Of a stretch of 33,711 nt of DNA, positions 6,170 through 15,600 are shown piece by piece. The notes beneath the pieces were generated by a model, which saw nothing but the letters and a program-made list of their open reading frames with translations, did no database searches and was not told the DNA's origin. Numbering within the stretch: the stretch's first letter is position 1; each line of letters starts with the position of its first letter. Source of the DNA: a virus; the IMG/VR virus record IMGVR_UViG_3300021959_000193, positions 1 to 33,711 of that record. One strand, written 5' to 3'. Both the position numbers and the translations under genes were made by a program.

Positions 6170-9019
6170 TTAAAACTTGGGCAGTGCCTCTGAAGAGGGG
6201 GTAAAGTTAGATGTATAGCGAGCTACACCATTTGTTATTCTTAAATCATCTATATAACCATTAAAATCCGAAGTCGAAGCAAGATTCCACGTTTCACCAA
6301 CTCTTAAAATACCTTCAGTAGAAGTAATCGTATTTGTGCCCAAACTATGAGCGGAACCAGAAGCAGTTCCATTAATATACCATTGTCCAGTGCTTCCGCT
6401 TCTTACAAAAGCCATATGAATCCAAGTATTTGTGTAGTTTGAAAGAGCAGTTGCTGCGTATACATTACCGTCCCATATAAAAGTAGGTGCATTAGTAATT
6501 AGTGCCATAGCCCAAGTCGTTTCCCCAGAAGCTCTTCTAGTTTCCAGCCAATATTGAACACTACTAGTAGAGTTTATATAGGTCCAGAATTCAATAGTAA
6601 AATCTTGTTCAAAATCAAATACAGTATCATTTGATGGTGGTGGAATAATTTCTAAACTATCAGCAGTTCCATCGAATTCAATAGAGGCTGTTCCATACTT
6701 CTTAGTACTAGTATCAAGTTGGGCTTGGTTTCGGGTTTGTATATTAGAAACTCCGGCAAGATCATAGATGCCAGAGTCTTCAAAGTTCATTAGAATATTC
6801 GAATTGTTAATTGTGTCATATTGATGAATACCCCAACCATGCTCTGCGAAATAAAATTTTGTACCATCTGGTTTGAAAAATACTTGATAGAAACCAGAAG
6901 CATCCCCGCCAAAATAATAACTTACGCCACTATAAGTGGCTGTATCGAGTTCCCAAGCGGTTGTTAAAGTATATTCGTATAGTCTATCATTCGCTAGGCC
7001 TGTTATATACATTTTAAGACCGTCGGGTTTAAAAGTTACTCCATACGGAGCAGAATCTACACTACTTGGTATAGTTAAACTTTTATTAGAATAAGATGCT
7101 GTAGAAATATCATAGTCTGTGTTAAGATTATATTGATGAACTTGATCGTTGGAAGTTGTAATAAAATAGAATCTATCGCCATCAGGAGACATTGCAGCGC
7201 CAATAGCATAACTTCCTCTAGCAGTGTAACTTATACTTTTAGAACTATAACTTCCTGTAGTAACATCATATGCTGTACTAAGATTCCATTGATATATCTT
7301 ACCATAAGTGATACTATTCGCCCAATTTACTGCATATACTTTCTTGCCGCTATCACCAAATGTAAATGATCTTGGGTAGGTCATAACGCTCGAGGAAAGA
7401 TTCAACGAACCTCCAGACGACCATGAAGAAAGGTCCCAAGCGGTGTCAAGATTATATTTAAGTAACCTACCATTTGAACCACTTGTACCTAAAGTTGCTA
7501 TTGTACCATCACTACTAAACTCTACTTGGTTAATCGTACCGTAAGTACTTGAGGCAAGATTTGGATCCAAATGGACCCCATCATTATATCCAGGGGTTTC
7601 AACAGACCACGCAGCCCCGACTGTATTTGGTATAGGCGAAGTAGGGGGGTCAAATTCGTCTTTATAAATTACACCTCGAATAAGTCTTGCATTAGTTACA
7701 TAACCTGGAAAATCAGATCCACTTGTTGTATCCCAACCCCCTATTCTATATCTAGCAATAGTGCTATTATTGTAGCTACCGCTGTGTGTGCCTACCGATT
7801 TTCCATTAACATAAAGCGTTTTAGTAGTGTCATCCCAGACTACAGCAACATGATACCATGCGTAGAGAGGAAAAGTTGTAGAGCTTGTTATTACATCACT
7901 CGTATTATTTACGTAATGCTTAAAATACCCTGCTCCACTAGTACTACCTCCAAAAGCTAAATTAGGAGCAGAATTAGTAGTGCCTCCTTGCGTAGAGAAA
8001 AAAGCTCCGTAAGATGAAGTACCTAAAGTTGGGTAAACCCAAGCTTCCATCGTATAATTGCCTGAATTTAGTGTAAATCCTTCACTTGATTGAAGATAGT
8101 TATTATTACCAGTGCCATCATTGTCAAAAAATGCAGATCCACCCTTTGTTGTTATATCTAGTGAACTTGTTTCTTTAAAAGGGCTTAAAGAACTAATCAT
8201 TATTCCTGTACCCACAATTGTAGCAGTAAAATCATTTGAACTATTATCTTTGTGGTGATTTGATTGACAAGTTAACAAAGCAGTATTTGTGATAGCTGTT
8301 AAAGCAGTTGTAGGTGGCGTAAAAGAAGAAGTATAAACAGCAGTTCCATTTACTATTCTAAAATTAGATATGTATCCGTATATTGGATAAGACCCGGATT
8401 GACTATTATCATTTCCTATACTTAATGTAGAAGCATTATTAAGATCTGAGCTATTAGTTCCTGTTGATGTTGCAACACCATTTCTGTACAATGTCATATT
8501 AGAGCCGCTTCTAACTACGGCAATATGATACCAAGTATTTGTATTTACAGTAACACTTGAAGGCTCTGAAAGAATTTCATACCCGCTGGCATGAAAACGA
8601 AGTCTACCAGTTCCACTTTCTGATTGAAGTAACATGCCCCCCGCATTTGTATATCCTTTTTCAAAAGGAGTTTGAACTCCTGTTAAGGCTGTATGATAAA
8701 TCCAAAATTCTATTGTAAAATTTCCAGTACCTGGATTTAATGCGGTATTATGTGAAAATGAGCTATAACTAGCTGTCCCATTACAATAAGTAGACCAATT
8801 AGTAAGATAAGGGCTAAAACTTCCTTGTACTACTGTACCGTTCTCAGTGATTGTAAGAGGCGAAGAAGAGGAGTCCCCAAAAGTATTATTATGCTGCCCT
8901 GTAGTGCCATCACCGTCCAGTAATAAAACTACATTCGAGAAATACTCGTCCCCCGTATCAATAGTAGGTCCTGCGGCCCCCGAGGCCGCTTGTATAGATT
9001 TTAAAGATGATCTACTCAT
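6170..9019 (-). CDS. Tail fibre/adhesin with three LamG (concanavalin-like) domains and a beta-propeller-like repeat region
   Basis: 949 aa from the ATG at 9019, which overlaps the upstream stop as ATGA. A longer frame using TTG at 9052 has no support. After MSRSSLKSIQAASGAAG there is a LamG/ConA-like sandwich at about 80-240 (TIEFWIYHT, WYHIAVVRSG, GYISNFRIVNGTAVYTSSF), a second at about 290-465, and a third at about 775-945. Between the second and third lies a run of about 45-residue units (about 485-745) repeating the pattern YxLxTAxDxxTxxYS followed by a 'PDGxKxYxx' strand, as in beta-propellers. LamG sandwiches bind sugars or peptides, so this is the likely receptor-binding adhesin, distal to the short fibre proteins encoded upstream. 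The chaperone gene follows directly. Confidence 0.82.
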   Translation of the reverse strand: MSRSSLKSIQAASGAAGPTIDTGDEYFSNVVLLLDGDGTTGQHNNTFGDSSSSPLTITENGTVVQGSFSPYLTNWSTYCNGTASYSSFSHNTALNPGTGNFTIEFWIYHTALTGVQTPFEKGYTNAGGMLLQSESGTGRLRFHASGYEILSEPSSVTVNTNTWYHIAVVRSGSNMTLYRNGVATSTGTNSSDLNNASTLSIGNDNSQSGSYPIYGYISNFRIVNGTAVYTSSFTPPTTALTAITNTALLTCQSNHHKDNSSNDFTATIVGTGIMISSLSPFKETSSLDITTKGGSAFFDNDGTGNNNYLQSSEGFTLNSGNYTMEAWVYPTLGTSSYGAFFSTQGGTTNSAPNLAFGGSTSGAGYFKHYVNNTSDVITSSTTFPLYAWYHVAVVWDDTTKTLYVNGKSVGTHSGSYNNSTIARYRIGGWDTTSGSDFPGYVTNARLIRGVIYKDEFDPPTSPIPNTVGAAWSVETPGYNDGVHLDPNLASSTYGTINQVEFSSDGTIATLGTSGSNGRLLKYNLDTAWDLSSWSSGGSLNLSSSVMTYPRSFTFGDSGKKVYAVNWANSITYGKIYQWNLSTAYDVTTGSYSSKSISYTARGSYAIGAAMSPDGDRFYFITTSNDQVHQYNLNTDYDISTASYSNKSLTIPSSVDSAPYGVTFKPDGLKMYITGLANDRLYEYTLTTAWELDTATYSGVSYYFGGDASGFYQVFFKPDGTKFYFAEHGWGIHQYDTINNSNILMNFEDSGIYDLAGVSNIQTRNQAQLDTSTKKYGTASIEFDGTADSLEIIPPPSNDTVFDFEQDFTIEFWTYINSTSSVQYWLETRRASGETTWAMALITNAPTFIWDGNVYAATALSNYTNTWIHMAFVRSGSTGQWYINGTASGSAHSLGTNTITSTEGILRVGETWNLASTSDFNGYIDDLRITNGVARYTSNFTPSSEALPKF

Positions 9020-9516
9020 CCGAGAGCTTGTCCTGCCGTGAAGCCATACCAAGTTGTACCACCATCGTGCGTAGTAAATACAAACATATCTACCGCATTA
9101 GCAGTGGAGGTTAAAGTTGGGGGAGATGCAGAAGGCCAATCAACTGCAGAAGGCCAAGTAATAACATAACCTGAAGCACTTGCATCTTGTACAATTTTTA
9201 AAGTAAATGCAGACACTTTACCACTAGACACTGCGTTACTAAAAGTAAATGTAGTGTTTTCTGTCAAAGTATGACTAAAATTTGTGGCTGCTTGAAGATC
9301 AATAGTTGTTGCATTTGAGCTAGAAGTAACTGTGCTATATTCTTCTGATATACCGTTGTCAAATGTTACCACACCATTGGCATCCGCTGTGACAGCTTTT
9401 GATGCTTCCGAAGTACCTAGCGTAGTAATATCTAAGTAATTAAGCTCCGTTGCGGTCGCAGTTACTCCAGAAATAGAGCCTGCAGATGATACAGGTTGTA
9501 CTCCAATAAAAGGCAT
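9016..9516 (-). CDS. Short tail fibre / appendage protein with 'ELNYLD' repeat and beta C-terminal domain
   Basis: 166 aa. The N-terminal part contains TATELNYLDITTLGTSEASK followed by AVTADANGVVTF, a repeat unit common in marine phage fibres that forms trimeric beta structures. The C-terminal half (FTLKIVQDASASGYVITWPS ... VFTTHDGGTTWYGFTAGQALG) is a small beta domain often found alone or at fibre ends in cyanophage and other marine phage fibres. It is coupled on both sides: the start overlaps the upstream stop as TAATG and the stop overlaps the LamG adhesin start as ATGA. It is probably a shaft or adapter for the LamG protein. Confidence 0.7.
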   Translation of the reverse strand: MPFIGVQPVSSAGSISGVTATATELNYLDITTLGTSEASKAVTADANGVVTFDNGISEEYSTVTSSSNATTIDLQAATNFSHTLTENTTFTFSNAVSSGKVSAFTLKIVQDASASGYVITWPSAVDWPSASPPTLTSTANAVDMFVFTTHDGGTTWYGFTAGQALG

Positions 9517-9851
9517 TATGTTATCTCCATCACGCCCAGAGTAACATCAAGAGCAGATCCAGTGCCTGCTTGTACTCGTAAAACGTCCGTTGCTTCTAAA
9601 ATGTATTTTTGTCCAGACATTACTTCAAGAGAAGTATTTCCAGGAATTGAAACATCTTCGATAATCTGAAAAGTTGCAGAAGATGCGGATGTATCTTGAA
9701 GTTGAACTTTTGCTGTTACAGCGCTCGCTGTTTTATTGCATATATTCAAGCCCAATATCACAGTCGTAGTTGAAGAAGGCACTGTGTAAACATCAGCATA
9801 AGAACTGTTGCTTATATCTGCTGAAAAAGCATTTTTAAAAGTATTTGCCAT
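9516..9851 (-). CDS. Small phage structural protein (marine appendage family)
   Basis: 111 aa, all beta: MANTFKNAFSADISNSSYAD, then TTTVILGLNICN, VQLQDTSASS and a C-terminal ...LEATDVLRVQAGTGSALDVT. This pattern is familiar from small structural proteins next to fibre genes in many marine phages, probably a jelly-roll-like decoration or fibre adapter. I know of no assigned biochemical role. TAGGAT inside the end of the preceding gene serves as ribosome site, and the stop overlaps the next start (TAATG). Confidence 0.65.
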   Translation of the reverse strand: MANTFKNAFSADISNSSYADVYTVPSSTTTVILGLNICNKTASAVTAKVQLQDTSASSATFQIIEDVSIPGNTSLEVMSGQKYILEATDVLRVQAGTGSALDVTLGVMEIT

Positions 9852-9855
9852 AATA

Positions 9856-10332
9856 TTATCCTAAAGCGATTGCCAAAGCCGTTGCGTCATCTACAGTAGC
9901 ATATCCTAGGCTTGTAAGATTTGATCCTGTACCCATATCAACAATATAATCTACTACATCTCCTGTTACAAGTGCAGGCGAAAACGTAATTGTAGATCCA
10001 GAAACAGTAAAAGAGTCGCCGGGCTCCTGGGTTACGCCGTTTAGGGAAACAATAAGAGCATTTTGATCAGAAGGGGTGTGAGCACTACTACTCGCAGTTA
10101 AAGAATAAGCTGCTTGACCATTCACAGTTGTAATTGCATCCATTTTTACAGGATTACTGCCAGACTGAGAAGAGCCTCCGATTTCTACTATGCTTTCTGT
10201 ACCACCAACACTTTTTTTGATGTACATTTTACCATCATAAGTGTTAATTGCAACTTCACCAAGTGCTAAATCGGATGTGCTGGGAGCAGCGCCCGACGTA
10301 GCCGAGCGCTTTAATTTGATCGTTTGTGCCAT
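9856..10332 (-). CDS. Tail fibre N-terminal-type protein ('IKLKRS' family)
   Basis: 158 aa. It starts MAQTIKLKRSATSGAAPSTS, followed by DLALGEVAINTYDGKMYIKK, the opening module of many phage fibres (attachment peptide plus a beta element, 'LGELAINTxDGKxYIK'). The rest is a beta domain with 'SLNGVTQEPGDSFTVSGSTI', resembling the small fibre domain that precedes knob regions. It ends with a short helix ('YATVDDATALAIALG'). A close paralogue of its first module opens the neighbouring 475-aa fibre gene, so the two probably arose by duplication. AGAGGAAG lies 5-6 nt before the ATG. Confidence 0.7.
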   Translation of the reverse strand: MAQTIKLKRSATSGAAPSTSDLALGEVAINTYDGKMYIKKSVGGTESIVEIGGSSQSGSNPVKMDAITTVNGQAAYSLTASSSAHTPSDQNALIVSLNGVTQEPGDSFTVSGSTITFSPALVTGDVVDYIVDMGTGSNLTSLGYATVDDATALAIALG

Positions 10333-10380
10333 ATGGCTTCCTCTTTAAATTGCGTATATACGCGAGGGTTTTTTATTTAA

Positions 10381-11808
10381 TTAGAAAGAACCGCCTTCGA
10401 GCGTTGGAACCAAAGTTTCAAAGTTTGTAGCACTTAGAATATCCTCTGCAGTTCCTGAGCTATCGCTGAATTGCCACTTATCTGAAGTTTCATTCCAACG
10501 GAAGTATACATTTGTAGCTGTGCCTCTTTCGATTTCAAGCCCGGCATTTTCAGTAGGACTACCAGTTACATTATTATTAAGAACAATAATATTATCATCA
10601 ACAGTAAGAGTTTCTGAATTAATTGTAGTCGTTGTACCACTTACAGTTAGATTACCGCCAATAGTTACATCACTTGAGAAAGCACCTGTTGTAGCGCCAG
10701 TCAAAGCACCGCTTGTAAACGATGCAGTGCCATCAGTAATTGTACCGCCTGTTACAGTACCGCTGAATGTGCCATTAACAGCACTTGTTATTGAACCGCT
10801 TGAAAGAGAAGCTGTACCATCAGTAATTGTACCGCCAGTAATCGTACCTGTAGCAGTTACATTTGTAAGACCTGCAAGACTTGCTGCAGTATCCCCAAGA
10901 GATACTGAAGTAGAGCCAAGAGTTACTGAAGAATTTGCAAGATTTGCATTTGGCAGAGCACCCGTTACATCAGTAGTAAGATCAATTTGACCTAATGTGA
11001 TTGCTTGACCACTGATAGTTAAATAGTCATATGATCCAGTAAGAGTTACATCTGTAGAGTTGTCAGTGCCTGAAGCATCTACACCGATCGCTGTTCGAAC
11101 ATCCGCAGCGGACAAATAAGTAAGAGTACCTGCTGAATCGTCCCAGCCGATAAGAGCATCAGAACCATTATCTACTGCTGAAATTTCTTGTCCGCTAAGA
11201 GACAGAACATCTGTTACAGCAGCATTTAAAGTTACAGGAGTTGAAGTATCAGAAGAAGCAATTGTAACTTCATCATCACTTACAGTAATTGAGATTCCTG
11301 TACCCGCTGTAAAGCTGAGAGTGCCTCCCGTACTAAATGTATCTGAGTTTGTGCCGTCCGAGATAGTAAATGAAGTAGTTACAGTATCCCAAGAAAGCTG
11401 TCCAGAGCCATCTGTTTTTAGATACTGTCCTGCAGTACCATCAGCTTGAGGCCAGTTAAGACCATCAAGTACAAGATCTCCCGTACCGTTTGGAGTAAGA
11501 GTAAGATTTCCATTTGTATCAGTAGATGTAATTGCATTACCATCAAGAGTAATATTGTCTACATTCAATACATCGATTTTGCTGCTTGAATCAACGACAA
11601 GAGCACTGTCTGCAGTAAGAGTACCCGCAGTATGATCGAGCATATCGACATACAGCTTTCCACCGATTACGATGTTACCAGTAGTCCCATCAGGATGTCC
11701 GAGAAAAAGCTTATCGGAATTACTTGAGTATGCGGGTTCGCCTGCGGCTAGACTACTGCTCGGGGCAGCGCTAGTTGTACTGCGCTTAATTTGAATTACT
11801 TGAGCCAT
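10381..11808 (-). CDS. Tail fibre shaft protein with 29-residue repeats
   Basis: 475 aa. It opens with MAQVIQIKRSTTSAAPSSSL, the same attachment module as the next gene downstream (LAAGEPAYSSNSDKLFLGH). The body is Gly/Thr/Ser/Asp-rich beta structure. The middle (about 330-385) has repeats such as GTITGGTITDGTASLSSGSI and GTVTGGTITDGTASFTSGAL on a 29-residue period, followed by a 'VTIGGNLTVSGTTTTINSET' segment (the classic 'TVDDNIIVLN' fibre module) near 390-415. The C-terminus (NVYFRWNETSDKWQFSDSS) is a typical marine fibre end. It is probably a trimeric shaft. GGAGAC precedes the ATG. Confidence 0.75.
   Translation of the reverse strand: MAQVIQIKRSTTSAAPSSSLAAGEPAYSSNSDKLFLGHPDGTTGNIVIGGKLYVDMLDHTAGTLTADSALVVDSSSKIDVLNVDNITLDGNAITSTDTNGNLTLTPNGTGDLVLDGLNWPQADGTAGQYLKTDGSGQLSWDTVTTSFTISDGTNSDTFSTGGTLSFTAGTGISITVSDDEVTIASSDTSTPVTLNAAVTDVLSLSGQEISAVDNGSDALIGWDDSAGTLTYLSAADVRTAIGVDASGTDNSTDVTLTGSYDYLTISGQAITLGQIDLTTDVTGALPNANLANSSVTLGSTSVSLGDTAASLAGLTNVTATGTITGGTITDGTASLSSGSITSAVNGTFSGTVTGGTITDGTASFTSGALTGATTGAFSSDVTIGGNLTVSGTTTTINSETLTVDDNIIVLNNNVTGSPTENAGLEIERGTATNVYFRWNETSDKWQFSDSSGTAEDILSATNFETLVPTLEGGSF
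10730..10836 (-). repeat. Exact 20-nt direct repeat in the fibre gene (29-codon period)
   Basis: The 20 bases at 10730-10749 recur exactly at 10817-10836, 87 nt or 29 codons apart, encoding the GGTITDG core of the shaft repeat. Flanking codons have diverged at the DNA level while the protein pattern is kept. Such repeats let shafts lengthen or shorten by recombination. Confidence 0.8.
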
Positions 11809-11828
11809 TTAAGAGTCTCCAGTAGCCT

Positions 11829-12200
11829 TTAAAAGGCTCCTCCGTCTAATCTACCTTCATCGGCAGTTGCAAGTAAAGGGTGCCAATCCAAGGTACCATT
11901 TAAAGTGCGATAGACATAAAAAATATCGTTTAGCGTGTCGTACCAAGTATCACCCTCTTCTACATTTGTAGTTGGGGCACTATTGCTACGAAAACTTTGA
12001 TCTGCAAGCTCTTCTAAAGCGTCTTGCAGGTTTGTTGATGAAATTGTGTTGTAAGGTGTTACAGTTATTGAAGATGCACTACCGCCTCCAGAACTTATAG
12101 AAAGAGTAGGAATAGTTGCAGAAACTTCAACTACTCTTGTTGCCTCTTGAGATACATCAACGGAGGTAACATAAGGAGCTATTGAAATACTTATAGCCAT
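11829..12200 (-). CDS. Small phage appendage/structural protein, 123 aa
   Basis: The product begins MAISISIAPYVTSVDVSQEA and has a beta N-terminus, a Gly/Ser linker (SSGGGSASS), the short motif 'TNLQDALEELADQ' and a C-terminal 'EGDTWYDTLNDIFYVYRTLN' element. That last element is common in phage fibre proteins (a 'GDxWyDtxtdxxyvy' hairpin). It is probably a fibre adapter; I cannot name a family. The start overlaps the preceding stop (TAATG), so it is co-translated with the BppU-like protein. Its stop codon lies inside a small palindrome (11824-11838). Confidence 0.62.
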   Translation of the reverse strand: MAISISIAPYVTSVDVSQEATRVVEVSATIPTLSISSGGGSASSITVTPYNTISSTNLQDALEELADQSFRSNSAPTTNVEEGDTWYDTLNDIFYVYRTLNGTLDWHPLLATADEGRLDGGAF

Positions 12201-12538
12201 TATCGCGTAACCTCTTGAGAGACAGTAGCTTGGCCTTCTAATATTCTAGTTACATAAGCATCACTTGCTGTATGTAACTCCAAATCATAATAATACACAC
12301 CAGGGGAAATGTCTTTTGTAACACTATTTCCAAGAGCCATTTTTATAATACCTCCTGACGCATTTGTAACTGTACACGTAAAAGTAGCTGTTACATCGGT
12401 TGCTGATTTTGTTGAGCGCAGCTGTGCACGAGCAGAGTAGCCCGTTAAATCTTTAGCAGATCCATTTTCCTTTACAGTAAGCTGAATCGCATAATCGGAT
12501 CCTTGGTCAATGAATAAGTTATAAGTACCTGCGCTCAT
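12200..12538 (-). CDS. Baseplate/appendage upper protein N-terminal-like (BppU-N type)
   Basis: 112 aa. The sequence starts MSAGTYNLFIDQGSDYAIQL, followed by KDLTGYSARAQLRSTKSATD and YYYDLELHTASDAYVTRILEG. This is the immunoglobulin-like N-terminal fold seen in lactococcal BppU and in many short marine phage proteins, where it anchors receptor-binding modules to the tail tip. It is the first gene after the giant J protein and directly follows a consensus promoter. GGAGAG sits about 7 nt before the ATG. Confidence 0.68.
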   Translation of the reverse strand: MSAGTYNLFIDQGSDYAIQLTVKENGSAKDLTGYSARAQLRSTKSATDVTATFTCTVTNASGGIIKMALGNSVTKDISPGVYYYDLELHTASDAYVTRILEGQATVSQEVTR

Positions 12539-12558
12539 TTAAATCTCTCCATGATGAA

Positions 12559-12587
12559 ATTATAACAAAAGGGACATTTTATGTCAA
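12559..12587 (-). promoter_or_regulatory. Consensus sigma70 promoter for the fibre cassette
   Basis: On the minus strand, TTGACA (12587-12582) is followed after exactly 17 bases by TATAAT (12564-12559), the perfect -35/-10 match with ideal spacing. Upstream is an A/T-rich run (about 12588-12602) like an UP element. It lies in the 67-bp gap between the J stop and the BppU-like start, so transcription would begin about 12552 with a very short leader before the GGAGAG ribosome site. Confidence 0.9.
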
Positions 12588-12605
12588 GTTTTATTTTTTT
12601 GGTGG

Positions 12606-15600
12606 TTATAGCTTTCCTAGTTTAACTCTTAAAGCATTACCGTCATAGATATAAATTGCATTCGCACTTCCTGAAGTATCTAATATAATTGCATTTTGAA
12701 CAACAGTGTGACTACTATCTGCATTGTCAAAAAGAACGCCAGATGTGCCAAGAGTAATCTTTCCTGCTTGTACAACTGTAGAGGAGAGACCTATAAAATC
12801 TAGATTTGCTTCATTTTGAGTCGCTAAATCTCCAAGACCTGTAATATAGCTACTAGTCGCGGAAATACTGTCCAGAGTGGCTAAATCTCCGAATGCAGTA
12901 GTCGCAGCTATTCCATTTGCTAAAGCCGTAAGATTACTGTAGCTATTTCCTGTGCCGCCGCTTGTAGTCGGTAGATTTCCTGATATATCATTTACTAAAT
13001 CAACAGTGTCTTGACTTGCTAAGCTTCCTAAGTCCTGAGTAAGAACTAACCCTCCTGCAGAGCTTAACTGAGCAGCAGAAATTGATGAGCCTGTTACACC
13101 AGCAACAGAAGTAACGGGAGTAAAAGCTAGCTTATTGGCGATAATTGTATTTGTTCTAATTAACCCCCCATCAATAGTGGTAGTATTACTTGTACCTGTA
13201 GTTGCTCCATTATCATTAATCCATTCTATAGGATTAAATCCATCAATATTATTTGTACTTGAAAAAGTTACTAATCCAGTAAACCCAATTCCTTGTATTG
13301 CTCCAGAGCCTGCGGAAGGACTAGAATTTTTAGTAACACTTGGATACCCATTATTATATGTACCACTCTCTGTAGCCGTAAATGTAAAATACCAGTACTT
13401 ATTCGTATTTCCGGCAACAAAAGTTGGAGTATTTGTACTCCAATTAGAATTACTACTGGATACAGATCCATTTGTAAAATTTGGAGTAAAAGTACTTAAT
13501 GCAGGAATGGTCGGTGCAGAAGTAGAGCTACTTTGATAATAAATATATGCAAAAACGGATCGAGGGCCTGGGTCTCCTGCTGTTCCATCTGCTCCATCAT
13601 CACCTACAAAAGGAACATAAGTTTGGCTAACCATTGCACTAGTAACAGAAGTTGGTTTTGTGCCTGTATACTCAAAAAATGTAATGTATTCTTGATTTGA
13701 ATAAGTTAAAGAAAGCTGTCCAGTACTGGTAGGACTAGCTACAGAAGAGTATACTGGAATAACTCCCTGCGTTTCGCCATCGTCACCTACAAAAAGAACC
13801 CAAGTTCCAGTTACACTACTTACACTTGGTTTTGTTCCTGTCCATTCGTAATATAGTACATAATTTTGATTTGCGCCTCTTGTAGTGGACTTGTTTGTTC
13901 CACTAGAGTCATCAGCATATACGACTAATACACCTTCTGAAGTTCCATCGTCTCCATCGGTTATAGTTATAGAAGTACCATCAGAAAAGTTAACAGTAGT
14001 AACTCCATTAGAGGTACTTGTACTCGTAACAGTAACAGAGGTTCCATCGTCTCCATCGTCTCCTACAAATTTTACATAAGTGAGTCCTGCAGGCACTACA
14101 GTAGGGGCGGAGCCTGTCCATTCATAAAAATTAACATATTCTTGATTTGAATACGTAAAAGTTGCATTTGTACCACTAGCATTATCTGCATAGATAGGTA
14201 TTACGCCTTGGTTATCGCCATCTTCTCCTATATATTTAACCCAAGTAAGATTAGACACAGGCAGGGTAGGTTTACTATTAGTATACTCATAGTAATTAAC
14301 ATAAGCTAAAGATCCTTGAGTATAACTTTGATTGTCTCCCGAAGAGTTACTAGCATAAATAGGTACCACACCCTTAGTATCGCCATCGTCTCCATCATTA
14401 ATTGTTATAGAAGTGCCGTCGCTAAAGTTAAGAGTTATTTCTCCTGCTACAGAAGTGTCTTCGGTAACTGTTAACGCATCTGCGTCTAAACCTTGTGGAA
14501 TAATAGGTACAGACTCAGTATCGACTAATTCAGTATAACTAGAGTCTAAATATAGCTTAGCAGTAATATTTCCAGAAGTATCACTAATTGTTCCGCTACT
14601 TACACTAGAAGCTTGGCCTTGGTTACTGTTATTTAATTTCCAATACCCAGAAGTAAATGAAGTAGAGCCGCTTGGAGTTATTTTTGACGCACTAAAAGTA
14701 ACACTGGTAGGAGACCAAGAAACAGGATCACTATTTGGATCATAGACAACGGCAGCTTGTGAAGGCGTAATGCGGTAAGAAACTCCATCCTCTCCATCCT
14801 CTCCATTTGCAACTTTTGTAACTGTAAAGTTTACACTTCTTGAAGCAGCTCCCGCATAGTTACCGTTGCTGTTCGCAGTTGCAGTTATCGAAACATTTCC
14901 GGATTGAAAAGCGGAAGAAAGATCGGTAACAGTAAAGGTATTTCCACTAGTAGTTACAGTGATACCAGTATCGGCAGTTGCGCTAAAACTCCAGTGACTA
15001 CTTATATCACTACCGCCTTGAAAAACTTTCGCAGTTGTAGTAATATTTAATTCATTTAGCTCAGTGCTCGAAGTAGCCGCTCCAACAGTTTCTGCGTCAT
15101 TTGTTAGTTCAAGAGTTATTCCATCTTCTACAAATTGAGCCACAAGAGCAGCATCTGACCATTCTGAATCCAGAATATCATCTTCATTATCTGTACTAAT
15201 TGCTGCTGCTGTTCTCTTCCAGATATAACGCTGACTTCTTGAAGGGCTGGGCTGGCTTGTTAGCCAACTATTTCTATTTGAAGTAGACAAAGAGCCATCA
15301 GCAAAAGTATAAGTTAGAGTCCCTGAAGGAACATCTGTTGTCATTGTACTGCTGCTTGTTTGCTTAAATATTTCTACAACGGCAGAATTAAAACCATTGG
15401 CGCCTGTAAAAGGTACTGCATTGGTCCATTCATTATACGAAATAAAATCAAAATCACCAGTACCATTTCCAGTTGCTGCAACTACATAAACGATTTGATT
15501 CCCAGTAGCAGCAGAGGCGGCACTTGTTAAACTGCTGTACCATACAGTACCGCTAGTACCACCATCATAGTATTCTTCTCCGTCAAATACAGGGGCGGGA

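Noticed and set aside
9020-9052. Extended LamG adhesin start at TTG 9052
   Set aside because: Adds 11 residues that are merely the upstream gene read in another frame. ATG 9019 makes a standard ATGA overlap and a sensible N-terminus.
10520-10990. 156-codon plus-strand ORF opposite the 475-aa fibre gene
   Set aside because: It is the antisense of a repetitive Thr/Gly-rich coding region, has no ribosome site, and gives a low-complexity Val/Pro/Leu product. The minus-strand fibre is clearly coding.
11824-11838. Small palindrome AGCCTTT-A-AAAGGCT at the end of the 123-aa gene
   Set aside because: The usable stem is about 5 bp and no U tract follows, so it is not a convincing terminator.
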